DNA from: Triatoma infestans
Lineage: Eukaryota; Arthropoda; Insecta; Hemiptera; Reduviidae
Assembly (NCBI GenBank): GCA_011037195.1
Contig: JAAEAF010006874.1
Span: 35,001-99,000 of the forward strand
DNA: 64,000 nt
Direction: 5' to 3'
Under the pieces are notes generated by a model that saw only the letters and a list, made by a program, of their open reading frames with translations, was not told where the DNA came from and searched no databases. Within the stretch, counting starts at the first letter, position 1, and each line of letters starts with the position of its first letter. Shown one piece after another: positions 10,521-22,311 of this stretch. Made by a program: the position numbers and the translations under genes.

Positions 10521-11404
10521 TACACCGTTGTTATCTAGTCAAGTTATTCCATTCAACTTCTTCAATTCACTTAAGTTATTTCCTTTTATTTTTCTCCACA
10601 TTGGAGCACGCTATAGCATTCTTCATTTCATGCAGATGCTTTTCACATCAAGAAGAAGAAAACTGAACAGGTGACAGAAAAACGTACAAGTATTTTTTTT
10701 CCGCATGCACAACTCTACCAATAGATGGCAGGCCACTCGACGCTTCAATAACTAGGAAAATTAGTAAGTAGGAAGTATGTATACAGGCAGGTTCAAGACC
10801 CACCGCTGTAGAAGTTTTTTTTTTTTTTACCTTTTATAAATTCACGTCTCTAATTTATAATACATTGCATTATCTGTAAACATACAATTTTACATTTAAA
10901 ATTATAATTAATAATTTAAATTCATTTCAATTTTTTTAACGTGTTCTGTTTATTTTCGTTAAAAATCATTTTTTTTATATTCATTTATTAAGTTAACTTT
11001 TAGTTCTGCTAGCGTATAAAACATTTATTATAAACAGAACGATTAATTTAATTATTGTTCTATAGAACTTTACTAATAATTTATTGTAATATTTCAAAAT
11101 AAGTGGCCACTTTCCTTTACTTCATTTAAATTCATTCATTTTATATTACACAGAAATATTATTTATTTTTTTTCTTATTACTTTTTTGTTGTTATTCCAA
11201 GAAATAAATTTTAATTTTGTTTTTCAACAGTAAACGATTTTCTTGTTATTTTATAAACATTCATCAATCTCTTTGTAGCTTTAAAGGTTGGTTATTGCAG
11301 TTCTTGCTGTCCCTCTCACCTTACTTCATACTACATTCAATAGAAATACAAGAAGTGTACGGCGAAATAGGAAAGGCCTATACGGACCTCTATCCGCCGT
11401 ACAA
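10346..11404. other. AT-rich, (CA)n microsatellite, nothing else recognised
   Basis: A CA run lies at about 10490-10518. An 8-bp inverted repeat (gtacggcg ... cgccgtac) near 11357-11402 precedes the next SINE fragment. No gene was recognised. Confidence 0.5.
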
Positions 11405-11562
11405 CACTTAGATTTTTTCTTTCCTAGGGGCCACTACAGCTCACTGTGCGGCGATGGACATTGTTGTCTATAACGAGAGAACACTGTCCGGAGGCCGGCA
11501 GTGCACTGAGAACGCTTAGGGCGTTAATGCCCTTAGATGTTAACGCGCCTTAAATAAAAATA
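11405..11562 (+). mobile_element. 5'-truncated SINE
   Basis: Begins at acttagattttttctttcct, the sequence just after the tRNA-like head, and continues through the full body to gcgccttaaataaaaataaa. The head with the pol III boxes is absent, so it could not be transcribed by itself. Confidence 0.8.
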
Positions 11563-11589
11563 AAACTAATGATAACATTCAATGTAAAA

Positions 11590-11765
11590 GTGATTGATTT
11601 TTTTTTTTTTTTTAGCAAATTTGGCAAAAAAAATCGCTAAAAAAACAAAACTACTTCCGGTTAACGGATTCGGTCACAGTTTATTGGTTATTAAAAGGCC
11701 AAAAGAAACATATTAGTTAAACTTCCTGCTTTTTATTTTATTTTATTGTTAATTACGTTTTTAAC

Positions 11766-11809
<44 letters not shown>

Positions 11810-11880
11810 GTCATAATTCTAAATAAATATATTTCCCCTTTGGAAAGTCAAGTTTCGAAAACGTGACACTTCCTTTCATA
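11590..11880 (+). mobile_element. Old HINE copy with CA run
   Basis: Contains tacttccggttaacggatt (11651), a CA run at about 11768-11808 and an end resembling acgtgacacttcctttc. Heavily diverged. Confidence 0.5.
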
Positions 11881-11924
11881 AAACTGTCTAAAGATAAATT
11901 TGGTTAAACGATCAATGTTCCTTA

Positions 11925-12120
11925 AGGAGCTCGGGTAGAAGCGCCTTGCCAGTGCCTGAAGTGTAGAGCAACAAAGAATACTTTATTCTTTTAAATCTCC
12001 TCTGGCCATTGCCGTACAAACATCTCATTATAATTTTAAGACCTAACGATGTGAATACCATTTTCTTTAAACTTTTACACAATCTGGACACAATTCTAGG
12101 GAGAGCTACCACCACTCACT
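11925..12120 (+). repeat. Second copy of the 9815 repeat
   Basis: agagcaacaaagaata ... ctggccattgccgta matches the reverse complement of 9835-9890. The hammerhead-like core is degraded (cctgaagtgtagagc). Confidence 0.5.
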
Positions 12121-12130
12121 TGTTGAGAAT

Positions 12131-12435
12131 CATTTTTCTAGGTAAATTCATTTTCTGAGCAATCTAAAGGACGGCAATACAAACATTGCAAACATGAAAG
12201 CGCGAGTGTTCGTTTTGAATGCTTGGCTAGTAAGAGTGATCCATTTTTCTGCGACAACTACTAGCTGAATATGATGAAATTGCTTTCAAAACGAACATGA
12301 CGTGACTAGCACTGACTTATAACGAAACAATCAAAGAATAAGTTGATGGGAGCGCGACTGATGTTTTGTTAACAGGCCAGTAGCCACCTGTTGGCTAATC
12401 ACTTATAAGTTATTTCATTTTAATATACGATTCCA
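12131..12435. other. Unassigned, contains an inverted repeat
   Basis: tgttcgttttgaatgc (12207-12222) is matched at 15 of 16 positions by the reverse complement of 12282-12297. The loop is about 60 bp. Possibly the ends of a small DNA element. No gene is seen. Confidence 0.4.
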
Positions 12436-13771
12436 CTACTTCATCTGGTTTCGAGAAATTCGCTTCAGTAGTTTATATAAAGCATTTTTTCGGAGAAAAT
12501 TAATTGAAAAATATCGGTCAACCGATATCGGTCCGATTTTACCAATTTGGATTTTCAAGGTTTTTCCCAATTTTCTTGAAAATGATTCTAACGATTTCCT
12601 GTCAAAACTTAGGTTTATAATTATATTAAAACTTTTAAACATAGAATTGTTATCCCTTGAAATTTAGTTCTGTTTACTTGTTCTGATTTAACTAAGCTTT
12701 TTTTTTTTGTTTTGTTATTCTAAGCAGAGGTAGGTTATTTACGAATAATACTGTTTGGTTTTAGCATTCTGTCCATTGAAACAGTCGCTAATTGTGTATT
12801 AATTAAGTACAAAACTAGTTTAAGAATGCAGTTATTGATTTATGTGTAATATTACGAAACAGATACTGAGAATAGGAATTTATCGTTAATTTTTTTTTTT
12901 TTTGTTCCAAAGAAATATTTCTAGAAAAGTAGAATTAAATCAAAATTAAGTGTTATTTGAATAATATGAAATAGATTCTGACATGCCAATTCTTCAGAGC
13001 AAAAGTGATATATAAATTATATATTAAAGCAATTAAAATTTGCCAGTCAATGAAAAAAATGTACGTCACTTTTAGCTACTCTAATGAAAAATAAACATCA
13101 AACTCACAATATAAAATTGTTATCTCACCTTACGTAAATTATTTACCTGCCAAAAAAAAGGGGGGGGGAGTAAATAATAATTAATAACAATATTAAGTGC
13201 CAAATAATTAAATGTGCCACTTCATTGACCTGACAGTGAAATTTGATAATATCAAGGAGACTACATGTTTGACGTCAGTTTGTAGACGAAAAATAAAATA
13301 CTTTAATTAAATGTTTAAATCACTCTTAATTAGTACATATTGAATAAAAAAAATATTGGTATAAGGGCCCTCCATTATTAAGGAAACTTTCTATCTTTTA
13401 ATAATCTTCATTTAATTTGATTTAATTTGATATAAGATATTTAATTAGCATACTATTACATTAATTTACTTTGTGATGTAATAATACTACTTGAACAAGA
13501 GTGTAATTGTAACACTTTTTAAAAACTCTAGTTCAGGGTTGTCCACATTAACGAAACCAGGTAAAGAGAATTAATAAAGTCACTTAAATATTATATTTTT
13601 TCTGCAACCAATTAAAAAAAAAAAAGACTGTAAAAAAATTGTGGGGGTGGAGGGTCTGGTGAAAATAGTAATAGAGTAAATTTGTACTAAAAGGGGAAGG
13701 TCAAACTTTTAGATTGTTTATTATTGAACATTCAGTTAGTGTTGATATTATAATATTACGTTTTCTAATAT
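12436..13771. other. AT-rich; weak HINE resemblance at left
   Basis: 12436-12640 has faint HINE-like words (attttcttgaaaatgattct, gtcaaccgatatcggtc). The rest is AT-rich with a G-run near 13161 and nothing recognisable. Confidence 0.4.
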
Positions 13772-14085
13772 AATGGGTTTAGGCCTCCTGGGAGAGCGAT
13801 CAGCGGGGTCGATGGACTGCCAAACTAATCAGGGGAGTTAAAGAATGGGTGAGAAGACCGCATGGAGAGGTAGACTTCTACCTCACCCAACTTCTGAGCG
13901 GGCACGGGTATTTCAGGGCGTACCTGAAGAGGATGGGGAAGGCTGAGGAGGACGAGTGCCTCTACTGCCCGGGAAGCAGAGATGATGCCTCGCACACCTT
14001 TTTTTGCGTGTGACCGATGGCAGCGTCTGAGGAGGGACTTGGAGGCGGTGATTGGGCGGCAGACTCCAGACTCTGCATAATATAG
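13772..14085 (+). pseudogene. R1-like LINE, ORF2 C-terminal fragment
   Basis: The plus-strand frame reads WDESDQGRWTAKLI, then WVRRPHGEVDFYLTQLLSGH, GYFRAYLKRM and a Cys-rich CLYCPGSRDDASHTFFC. GRWT...HGEV.F.LTQ.LSGHG.F..YL is the characteristic C-terminal block of R1-clade retrotransposons. A frameshift at the T-run near 14000 separates it from RWQRLRRDLEAVIG. RT and endonuclease are missing, so this is a 5'-truncated insertion. Confidence 0.8.
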
Positions 14086-14554
14086 AAGCAACACTGACTG
14101 CTTGGATTTTACACTAAAATATATAGAATGATAGTGAGAGGTAAAGAGAAAGGTTGATGACGCGTAGTGACTGCTGTATGAACTCTGCTACAAGACTAGA
14201 ATCTCTCCTGTCGGTGTATTTAAGCAGTTTCTCCCACTCTAGTCTGGCCTAAATTTGTGAGCCTAAACTTGAAGACTAAACAAAATATCTAGTAAGAATT
14301 GTTAAGTTTGAAGAAAATTAGTCATTGCAAGTTTAGTCAATCAATTAGTCAATTAGTATAAATTGCAGCAAGTGAAAGAGCCCTAGCAGTTAGTTAAAGA
14401 AGAGGAATTGAGGGGATAAGCTCGACAAAATAAAAGGACGACGTTTTCTAATGAGAAATATAGTATTTTCATCCTTAAGAAGCGGAAATACTCTGCCATC
14501 CTAATCTGTCATGTCGCTCCGCTTCTTACGCTGCTACATTCACCATACGAATTG
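14086..14554. other. Unassigned, possibly LINE 3' UTR
   Basis: No gene recognised. A perfect 11-bp inverted repeat, taagaagcgga (14476-14486) and tccgcttctta (14518-14528), can form a hairpin. It may belong to the 3' UTR of the preceding LINE. Confidence 0.35.
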
Positions 14555-14808
14555 TTTTTTTGTTTTTTTTGGCGCATCGACTGCCTTGGCTATTGCGCCT
14601 CTTAAACATTACTTCTCTTTCGATCCGTGGCCACACGAGCTGTGGGATGGCACATGTTAATCTTATTTGGCATCCACCACAGTACTTTACACAGCAAGGT
14701 AGGGTGGAGCACTAGATTAAGGCGATTCTTTCCACACATCCCCCCTCTTATACCATCAATCTAATCGACGAGGTGGAGTGTGGAATCTTGTTTGTGCCAT
14801 CCCTTATC
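14555..14808 (-). mobile_element. Second SINE-like family, copy 2
   Basis: Homologous over its length to 8733-8981, including ggcgcatcgactgccttgg at one end and gtttgtgccatccctta at the other, with an A-run 3' end on the minus strand. I found no clear target duplication. Confidence 0.65.
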
Positions 14809-15081
14809 CTACTAAACTCCGTATATTTATGCAAAACCAAAAACATTTTTATTTTTTTTATTTTATTGAATTAGACACATAGTATATCAACTTAGTATAT
14901 TAGGAGGCTATTTAATGTATAAGATATTTGGGTGTGCAGTACTTTTAACAAATATTCCTGCACTCCCTTAATGGGCTTATCCTTCAATAAACTAAACCTA
15001 ATTGGGGTGAAATATTTTTATAAATTTTCTTTCAACCCCAAGATGCAACCTATTCTAATCATTCACTCCAACATTCTCGCC

Positions 15082-15171
15082 AATAAATACATTCAAGCTA
15101 ATAAATACATTCAAGCTAATAAATACATCCATACTAGTAAATACATTCTCACTAGTAAATACATGTATAAA
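15082..15171 (+). repeat. 18-bp tandem repeat, about five units
   Basis: Units of aataaatacattcaagct, exact in the first two and drifting to agtaaatacattctcact. The period is a multiple of three, so it reads through as repeats of NKYIQA, but no known protein is recognised. Confidence 0.85.
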
Positions 15172-15335
15172 TGGTTAAGTTTTTGCCAATAATATATACC
15201 TTTATATCAATATACCAGTGAGCATGAGCGTAGTTTAACTAACTATTATCTCACAAAAATTACCATTAAAACAACCCGCTCTAAATTTGTGTTAAAAAAA
15301 AAATTCTCCATTATAATTATACTTGTACATTATCA

Positions 15336-15371
15336 GCAGTAAGAGAAAGTCCTGTGTGTAACCAGATTTAT
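15336..15371 (-). mobile_element. HINE terminal fragment
   Basis: agtaagagaaagtcctgtgtgtaaccagattt matches the outer 35 bp of a reverse-oriented HINE. It abuts the truncated mariner. Confidence 0.5.
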
Positions 15372-16009
15372 TTTCTTTCTATGCCTCTAACAAAGTTTTT
15401 TCAGAGAAATGCATCACCTTTGACGTGGAAACAACCCAAAAAGTTCTTCACAACCATCGACGCAACGATCTTTCAATTCAGCAGCCAGCTGACGTGGCAC
15501 CCATCGTGCAGGCACTTTATTGACTTGCAGCACATTATGGACAATATTCTCCGTTGAATCATAACTAATGTCCAAAATTTTGGCTACTTTGTTTAGAGTT
15601 ATATGCCAGGTTTTCCTGTACAAGCTCTCTTTCACTGACGCAATGTTTTCGTCTGTCACTACGGATGAGCTTGTCCATGTTCGTTTGGCATCCTCCACAG
15701 AAGTTACGCCGCTTTTAAACTTTCTACACCACTCGTACACTTGGGTGCAAGGATGAATTTCAATTGGTTTGACACCTTCACTACTCAAAAAAAAAATGCT
15801 GCTTTAACGCGGTGCATGTTGATAGTGGGGGACAAGCCATCTTGTTACTGATGCTACTGCCTTCTTCTGTGTTCTAGCATCACTCTACCAACTATAGGTC
15901 ATTTTTTTTGTGTAACTCAAGGAACACTATTTGGCCACATACCAAATCAATCGTACAACTTTTTAGAATTTCATTGCACTTTTTTAAGGTTTTCATTTCA
16001 TACACCTCG
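15372..16009 (-). pseudogene. Mariner transposase, N-terminal remnant
   Basis: A minus-strand frame of 124 residues (15788-15414) reads QVYEWCRKFKSG, SVEDAKR, KVAKILDISYDSTENIVH and KVPARWVPRQLAAELK: the paired helix-turn-helix DNA-binding region and the linker of mariner transposases. The DDD catalytic domain is absent. On the right, a terminal word CGAGGTGTATGAAATG (reverse strand, ending at 16009) beside TA fits a mariner inverted terminal repeat. The left end is lost against the HINE fragment. Confidence 0.8.
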
Positions 16010-16901
16010 TATACACACATTTATTTTTGCTTCTGTTCAGTTCACATAAGCTGAAAAAAATACAGGCAGCAGAACGCCTATTTTTTTACCACTCACCCCT
16101 CTCACACCTTAGTAAAACACAATAAAACGAAGTCTACTAAGTTCTACGTGATTACTAAGAACCTAACTTCTTCGTGGATCCGGTAATCTGTCTCGTAGAG
16201 TATTTCTTCACAAAATTGAGTGAAGTTGCGTTGGCCAAACCACAATTATTAGGACAAACTGTGCTACTGATAAGGCTGTCGCAAGTTTACTAGAGTGGTA
16301 AAGTCATTCAAAACCTAGTCTAAGTGACATAACCGCGTAACTGAAACCATGAAATCAGACGACAACCGATACAGAGTTCAAAGCTCCCAAATGAGACTGG
16401 TGAGTTACATTATGTGTGAGAAAATGTAGCATGCTTGAATATATTGCTCAATTTATACACAGAAAGGTTGTTGTGATTGTGGTCTTTAAATACAGTAAGA
16501 TAATTATTATTATTATTTTTTTATTATTATTATTATTAGTGTATTTATTTGAGATATATTTTTTTGGTAAATATATATATGCTATTTATAAAAAAACAAA
16601 AAAAAAAAACAAATACATTTTTTCAGAGAATTGTTAATATTTTAATATTATAAATACCGTTATATTTTTATAGCAGGTAATTACAAAAAATAGCTTCTAA
16701 GAAAACTCATATAGATAAATATTTCGCAAACATATGTAACATAATAAACAAATGCAGGTCATACCGCTATATAACACAGTAAGTGGTGGTAATAAATTTC
16801 ATTCCATGTTAATTATTCTTGCAACTACTTTTCTCTTCATAGTAGTTCTATAATATTTTCATTTTTTTTGGTTATTCTATTGTCGTCAAAAAAAAAAAAA
16901 A
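16010..16901. other. AT-rich, nothing recognised
   Basis: Includes a (TTA)n stretch at about 16500-16540. No gene or known repeat recognised. Confidence 0.5.
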
Positions 16902-18013
16902 TCTGGTGTGAAACACTCACACAAATTTCTCTTACTCCAGTACTCAAAATTATAATTGACAAATTTTATAGTTAGTGTACCAAATTTAATGAAATTCGTC
17001 GAAAAGTGAAAACACTGTCCAGTAAAACTGTCCGGTTTACTAATTTCCTTGAAACTCGGAATTTGGGTCATATATTAATTTCTAGTTATTTCAATTTGGA
17101 TGACAGAATTGTATAATCAACTGTGATAGCATTTTAAAGAAAAACATAACCCCCCTCCCCCAAAAGTCCCCTTAAATGAATTTATCAGGGGAAAAGTTTC
17201 AAATAAAAGTTGTAGCTCTTTATATGTATAGTTAACAACGCTGGTTTAAAGAAAATCGTTGGAGCCATTTTCGAGAAAATACCAGAAAACTGAAAATTAT
17301 ATTTCAGTAAAAACGCACTTCCGGTTATCTATTTTTTTTCAAACTCGGAATTTCAACAACATATTTAATTCTAATTAACATTATTTAGATGACAGAATTG
17401 TCTAATATACTGAAACAGCAGTTAAGATGAAAACCTAACCCCACCCCTCCCCCAGAAGTGCCCTTAAATCAATTTTCCCAGAGAAATGTTTCAAATAAAA
17501 GTTGTAGTTCCTTGTATATGTAGTTGATGTGATAAGTTTAAAGAAAATCCTTGGAGCCATTTTTGANNNNNNNNNNNNNNNNNNNNNNNNNNNNNNNNNN
17601 NNNNNNNNNNNNNNNNNNNNNNNNNNNNNNNNNNNNNNNNNNNNNNNNNNNNNNNNNNNNNNNNNNNNNNNNNNNNNNNNNNNNNNNNNNNNNNNNNNNN
17701 NNNNNNNNNNNNNNNNNNNNNNNNNNNNNNNNNNNNNNNNNNNNNNNNNNNNNNNNNNNNNNNNNNNNNNNNNNNNNNNNNNNNNNNNNNNNNNNNNNNN
17801 NNNNNNNNNNNNNNNNNNNNNNNNNNNNNNNNNNNNNNNNNNNNNNNNNNNNNNNNNNNNNNNNNNNNNNNNNNNNNNNNNNNNNNNNNNNNNNNNNNNN
17901 NNNNNNNNNNNNNNNNNNNNNNNNNNNNNNNNNNNNNNNNNNNNNNNNNNNNNNNNNNNNNNNNNNNNNNNNNNACAATACTTCCTCTTACTAGGAGTAA
18001 GAGAAAGTAAAAA
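16902..18013 (+). mobile_element. HINE copy C, interrupted by assembly gap
   Basis: Starts tctggtgtgaaacactcaca and ends ctaggagtaagagaaagt plus an A-run. About 1.1 kb including 408 N, which fits a full-length copy whose microsatellite-containing part could not be assembled. Confidence 0.75.
17567..17974. other. Assembly gap (408 N)
   Basis: Run of N. Reading frames that cross it are artefacts. Confidence 1.
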
Positions 18014-18716
18014 TGTATTACGATCATTACGCAGTTACGAAATTAACTTTTCACCGGATATTATATTTGTGTATGAAAAAATAAAAAAAGAAGATCTTAG
18101 CGAATAAATATTAAAAATCGCAGGAACAGTTCCGTTTAAGTACTACACCGTATTTTGAACACGAAAGTTTCGGTCAAAATCCATCAACCGGAAATGCGAT
18201 TTTATTTATTTATTTTCAGTTTTTGTGATTTTTCTTGGAAACGATTCCAACTATTTTCTTTAAACTTAGGCATAGTAGAAATATTTACCCGGTATAATTG
18301 AATTTGGGGGGGGGGGATTCAGTTTTCCACTGACAGTAACGGGTAACAGCTTTTTGCACTTTAGAAAAAAGTTTAACCCGCAACTCCTCATGAATCATCT
18401 CCCTCCAAGCGTCCATTTTCCTAAAGAAATATTTCTAATAAAAGTGTGTAGATGTTACGCGAATTTTAAAGAAAACCTATACAGCCATTTTTGAGGACAA
18501 CTAAAATAAAACTGTGGTATAATAACATTTTCACAACTTAATTTTAATTCTGCAATTAACTGACGAATTTTTTTTTTTTTTTAATTTTAATGTTTACAAA
18601 CGTTTAGTTGGGCAAAAGTGGTAAAATCGTAGAAAGTTCAAACTTGATATTAAGTTTAGGTATCACCATGGGATCTGACGGTGCGTTATGTGTCAATATT
18701 CCTCAACCGGAAGTTA
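18014..18716 (-). mobile_element. Diverged HINE material
   Basis: Two pieces in reverse orientation: 18150-18540 (ccatcaaccggaaatgcg, then cttggaaacgattccaact) and 18623-18716 (gtagaaagttcaaacttgat ... cctcaaccggaagtta). They are older than copies C and D. Confidence 0.5.
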
Positions 18717-19190
18717 AAGATTTATTTATCGAAACTCCAAAAGTATAATACTAATAATTGCATATCATAATTATCAATTGCATATCGTTTATTTGTTTGA
18801 CAGTATTAAACACTGTTTGTGTAAGTTCTGTGCGTGTGAGTGAATACTGTGAGACTGTATTTTTAGTATTTTGTGTATTATCGTGGGAGACACGCACAAA
18901 TTTGTTCACTTTTTCAGAACAAACAGATCTGCTTTTAACTTATGGCGAGGTACATAAAAATTGTGCTCCTCCTGTTCGAAGATATTATGAAAATTTCCCG
19001 GTAATAGTGCATGAGTTGGACTTCGACTGTTTTTTCTCTATTTTTAAAAATTTTCTCTGTTTCTAGAATTTCTAAAAACTTTGGGTAGTGTTGTAATATA
19101 TGTAGTTATAAGAAAATTTTTGTGGTGGTCTGCGCCCCCTATGCCCCACTTTTATGTGGGGGGCTGCGCCCCCCACGCCCCCTTTTGAAA

Positions 19191-20050
19191 AAAATTAACC
19201 CCACGGTTATCCAACTCGAAGGTAAGTGGAATACTTGACGAATAGGATAGTTTAGTGAGTCACAGATCCCAACACGCTTCCTTTCGAAAAAAATCTGGTG
19301 TGAAACACTCACACAACTTTCTCTTACTCCAGTTCTCAAAATGATAATTGACAAATTTTATAGTTTGTGTACCAAATTTAATGAAATTCGTCGAAAACTG
19401 AAAAAACTGTTCAGTAAACGCGCACTTCCGGTTTACTAATTTTCTTGAAACTTGGAATTTCAGCCATCCATTTATTTCTAACTAATTATGTTTGGATGAT
19501 AGAATTGTATAATCAACTAGGATAGCACTTTAGATGAAAATCTAACCCTACCCCTCCCCTAAAAGTGCCCTTAAAAGAATTTTCCCAGAGAAATGTTTTA
19601 GATAAAAGTTGTAGATCTTTGCATGTTTAGTTTATATAAGAAGTTTCATTAAAATCGTCGGAGCCATTTTTGAGAAAATTTTGAAAAAGTGAATAAATCA
19701 TTTAGTAAAGTGGTAAAGTAAAAGCACTTCCGGTTATCCGATTTTTTTCAAACTCGGAATTTCAACACACACACACACAGACCATTTGCTAAAAACCACC
19801 TTTTTGGACTCAGGGGACCTCAAAACGGATATTTCCGGTGAAAACTCGATATCGAAAATTTGACACGATTACAATACTTCCTCTTACTAGGAGTAAGAGA
19901 AAGTAAAAATTAACCCCACGGTTATCCAATTCGAAGGTAAGTGGAAAGTTAGTGAATATTATAGTTTACTCTATCACATACACCCACAAGCTTCCTTTCT
20001 AAAAAAATTTACCCCACGGTTATCAAATTCGAAGTTAAATGGAAGAAAAT
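19191..20050. repeat. Merlin subterminal direct repeats
   Basis: The word accccacggttatccaa begins three units, at about 19196, 19914 and 20009. Units 1 and 2 are about 100 bp and both end in a cttccttt(c)-A-run. The HINE at 19294-19909 lies exactly between units 1 and 2. Such subterminal repeats may be transposase-binding sites, which is inference only. Confidence 0.75.
19294..19909 (+). mobile_element. HINE copy D, internally deleted
   Basis: Both ends are intact (tctggtgtgaaacactcaca; ctaggagtaagagaaagt). It is only 616 bp because the interior is shortened, with a brief CA run near 19767. It inserted in an A-run inside Merlin; the junction between units 2 and 3 (20001-20012) shows what the empty site looked like. 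Confidence 0.85.
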
Positions 20051-20068
20051 GGAATAAAGAATGTTACC

Positions 20069-20999
20069 TTAATTAGGATCGTCTCTATGAAGAGGCTTGT
20101 AGACTTGAGCAACTCCTTTTAAGAATGCCCGCATCGGATCTTCACAATGTGAATGACTTCGATACCACATATATTCGCCTAAATAGGCATCGAATTGGTC
20201 AGTGACGGTCCTTGTGGGAAGTTGACTTTTAATTGAATTCCACGTTCCTTCAATGCTATTTGTATGTACACCAGTGTCTGGATTTTTGAAATTTATGGAG
20301 TGATTGACTCGCAAATGAATGAACCCCTCATCTTCTAAGCATTCATATGCTTTCCAGCAGTCCGAGTAGATGGTAGTTCCCGGATGTATAAAAGTTTTAA
20401 TTAAATTTAATAGCGTACTTTTATCTCTCCTTTCAACCACTTTAAAAAAACATTTATTCGATCCTCTTTCAACTCCACCAAACACCCATTTACCTTCCAC
20501 ACGTTTCCCTCTATTAAACTTCCTTTTGCCAAACTTGCTTTCATCAATTTCTACAATTTTTCCATATCCCCCAAGCATACTACTCTCATTCACAACTACA
20601 TCCATGCACACCTCTCTGAAAAAACTTCGCCAGTCACACACAGAATGTTTACTTAACCCCAATTCGAACTGAATATCACACTGCTTACGCTTCATTACAA
20701 AAAAACTCAGTCATCAGTAACACATTGATCATACTAATTTTACTCATTTCAAACCATGAACCTTTACGCACACTTCTTCTCACCGAATGATCACCAGAAA
20801 CTTGACATCGCCATTCATACTTATCTACCAAACTGTTCCTTTTAGTTAAAGTCATTTGTCTTTTACACTTTGGACATTCATATGTATTAGCAATTAAACC
20901 TACATCCATACAAAACCGCAAAACTTCCATCTGACCATCCTCACTTTGACTACTTTTATACTTTAAATTATAAAGAAGTTCTAAATTTAGAATATTCAT
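20069..20999 (-). pseudogene. Merlin transposase, one frameshift
   Basis: Two minus-strand frames overlap at 20685-20695. The first (104 residues) carries a zinc-ribbon CPKCKRQMTLT ... WRC and GSWFEMSKIS, the usual N-terminus of ISXO2/Merlin transposases. The second (208 residues) carries the catalytic domain: VEIDESKFG (Asp51), TIYSDCWKAYE (Asp112) and TNSIEGTWNSIK (Glu149), a DDE triad with 36 residues between Asp112 and Glu149. All three catalytic residues are present and the only obvious defect is the frame break, so this copy is comparatively young. It would cut and paste the 19000-21145 element. Confidence 0.88.
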
Positions 21000-22205
21000 T
21001 ACTTAAAGCACGCTACCAAACACAAGAAGAAAAACTGTTAACTTAATCCCGCTAAAATGCTTATCATAACATGGGAGTAAACCTAGTTCAAAAATTATCC
21101 GCATAGGGCGCTGCAAATTAGAAGTCCAACTCATGCACTTTAGCCAATTTCCCAACCGAAGAATACCTAATCGTAAAACGTTTGAAGCCATTGAAAGATG
21201 TCTTAGTGAAAATGGCACACTAAAGCCTGGTCACAAGTAAACACCGGTCGACAAAGATTTCGGCGAACTGCAAACATTGAAGAAGAAATACTTGCAAGTG
21301 TTCAATTATCTCCTAATACTAGCACCAAAAATTTTGTCACTTCGTTTCGATGTTTCCTCTACCAGTATATGGCGAACAACAATTGCATCCATTTCACATT
21401 ACGCATGTGCATGATTTGTTACCACAAGATTATAGCAAGCGCAGAAATTTCTCCCAATGGTTAATTCAACAATACACGCGAGATCCTTACTGCCTGCTGG
21501 TTACCGATGAATCTTGCTTTACAAGAAATGGGATTACTAATTTTTCGAAACACCCATACTTGGGACGAAGAAAACCCTCATACGACTGCTACTACACTTT
21601 ACCAACATACCTTTAAATGTCTGATGTGATCTTCTGGCGACAATCTAATCGGCACCTTCTTTTTGCCACCTAGGATTTCAAGAATATCATAATTGATTTT
21701 TTGCAAAATAATTTTTATGAGCTTCTAGAAGATATTCTGCTTCCCAGTAGGCAGAGGCTTTGGTTTATGCATGTTGGTACTCCAGCTCACTATTCTCATA
21801 TTGTGACTGATTGTATTAAACGCAACATATTAACCGATGGGTTGGTCGAAACGGAACTGTTAAATGGCCACCAAGATTCTCCCGATCTAACGCCGTTAGA
21901 TTATTTTCTTTGGGGCTGGATGAAGTCTATGGTTTATTCTATGTCTATTGGCATGCAAGAAGAGCTAAGGAATCGGTTCGTAAAAGCCGCAGCTACTATC
22001 AAGCATCGTCCTGATTGATGCTAAAAGAAGGGCTAAAGAAGCATGGATTCGTCGTGCTGAATGCTGCATTCAACAAAACGGTGGCTACTTTGAACAGTTA
22101 CACTGAATTATTGTGTTGTTAAATAAAATATCTTTATGTCCCAATATCTCTGTAATAAATTGATTTAAAACATATGTGTATATGAACTTTTATGTTTATT
22201 ATTTT

Positions 22206-22311
22206 GTAAAAACCACTTTTTTGGACTCAGGGGACCTCAAAACGGATATTTCCGTTGAAACTCGATATCGAAAATTTGACTACTTCCTCTTTACTCCTAG
22301 AAAGTAAAAAA
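22206..22311 (+). mobile_element. HINE 3' end fragment
   Basis: aaaccacttttttggactca through cctagaaagtaaaaaa. Only the last 100 bp of the element remain. Confidence 0.75.

Larger units (their letters stand above)
19000..21145 (-). mobile_element. Merlin DNA transposon
   Basis: Terminal inverted repeats of about 25 bp (19000-19024 and 21121-21145) share the exact core gtgcatgagttggacttc. They are flanked by the 8-bp duplication aatttccc (18992-18999 and 21146-21153). Merlin elements make 8-9 bp duplications and encode an IS1016/IS1595-like transposase, which is present on the minus strand. The element contains a HINE (19294-19909) and about 100-bp subterminal direct repeats. Removing it in thought restores the phase of the surrounding transposase frame. 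Confidence 0.9.
18860..22110 (+). pseudogene. Tc1/mariner-like transposase split by Merlin
   Basis: The N-terminal part (18905-18999) reads FTFSEQTDLLLTYGEVHKN and YYENFP, a DUF4817-like helix-turn-helix seen with insect DDE transposases. The frame continues in phase at 21146 as NFPNRRIPNRKTFEAIERCL. Then come fragments with LLVTDESCFTRNG (first catalytic Asp), MHVGTPAHYS (the family usually has HDG, so the second Asp is replaced by Val) and SPDLTPLDYFLWG (third acidic position), ending near 22018-22110. Frameshifts and stops are scattered through it. A Merlin element with an 8-bp duplication sits inside. I could not delimit the terminal repeats of this outer element. Confidence 0.72.

Noticed and set aside
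17491..18107. Long open frames around 17.5-18.1 kb
   Set aside because: They run through 408 N and the HINE repeat, so they are artefacts.
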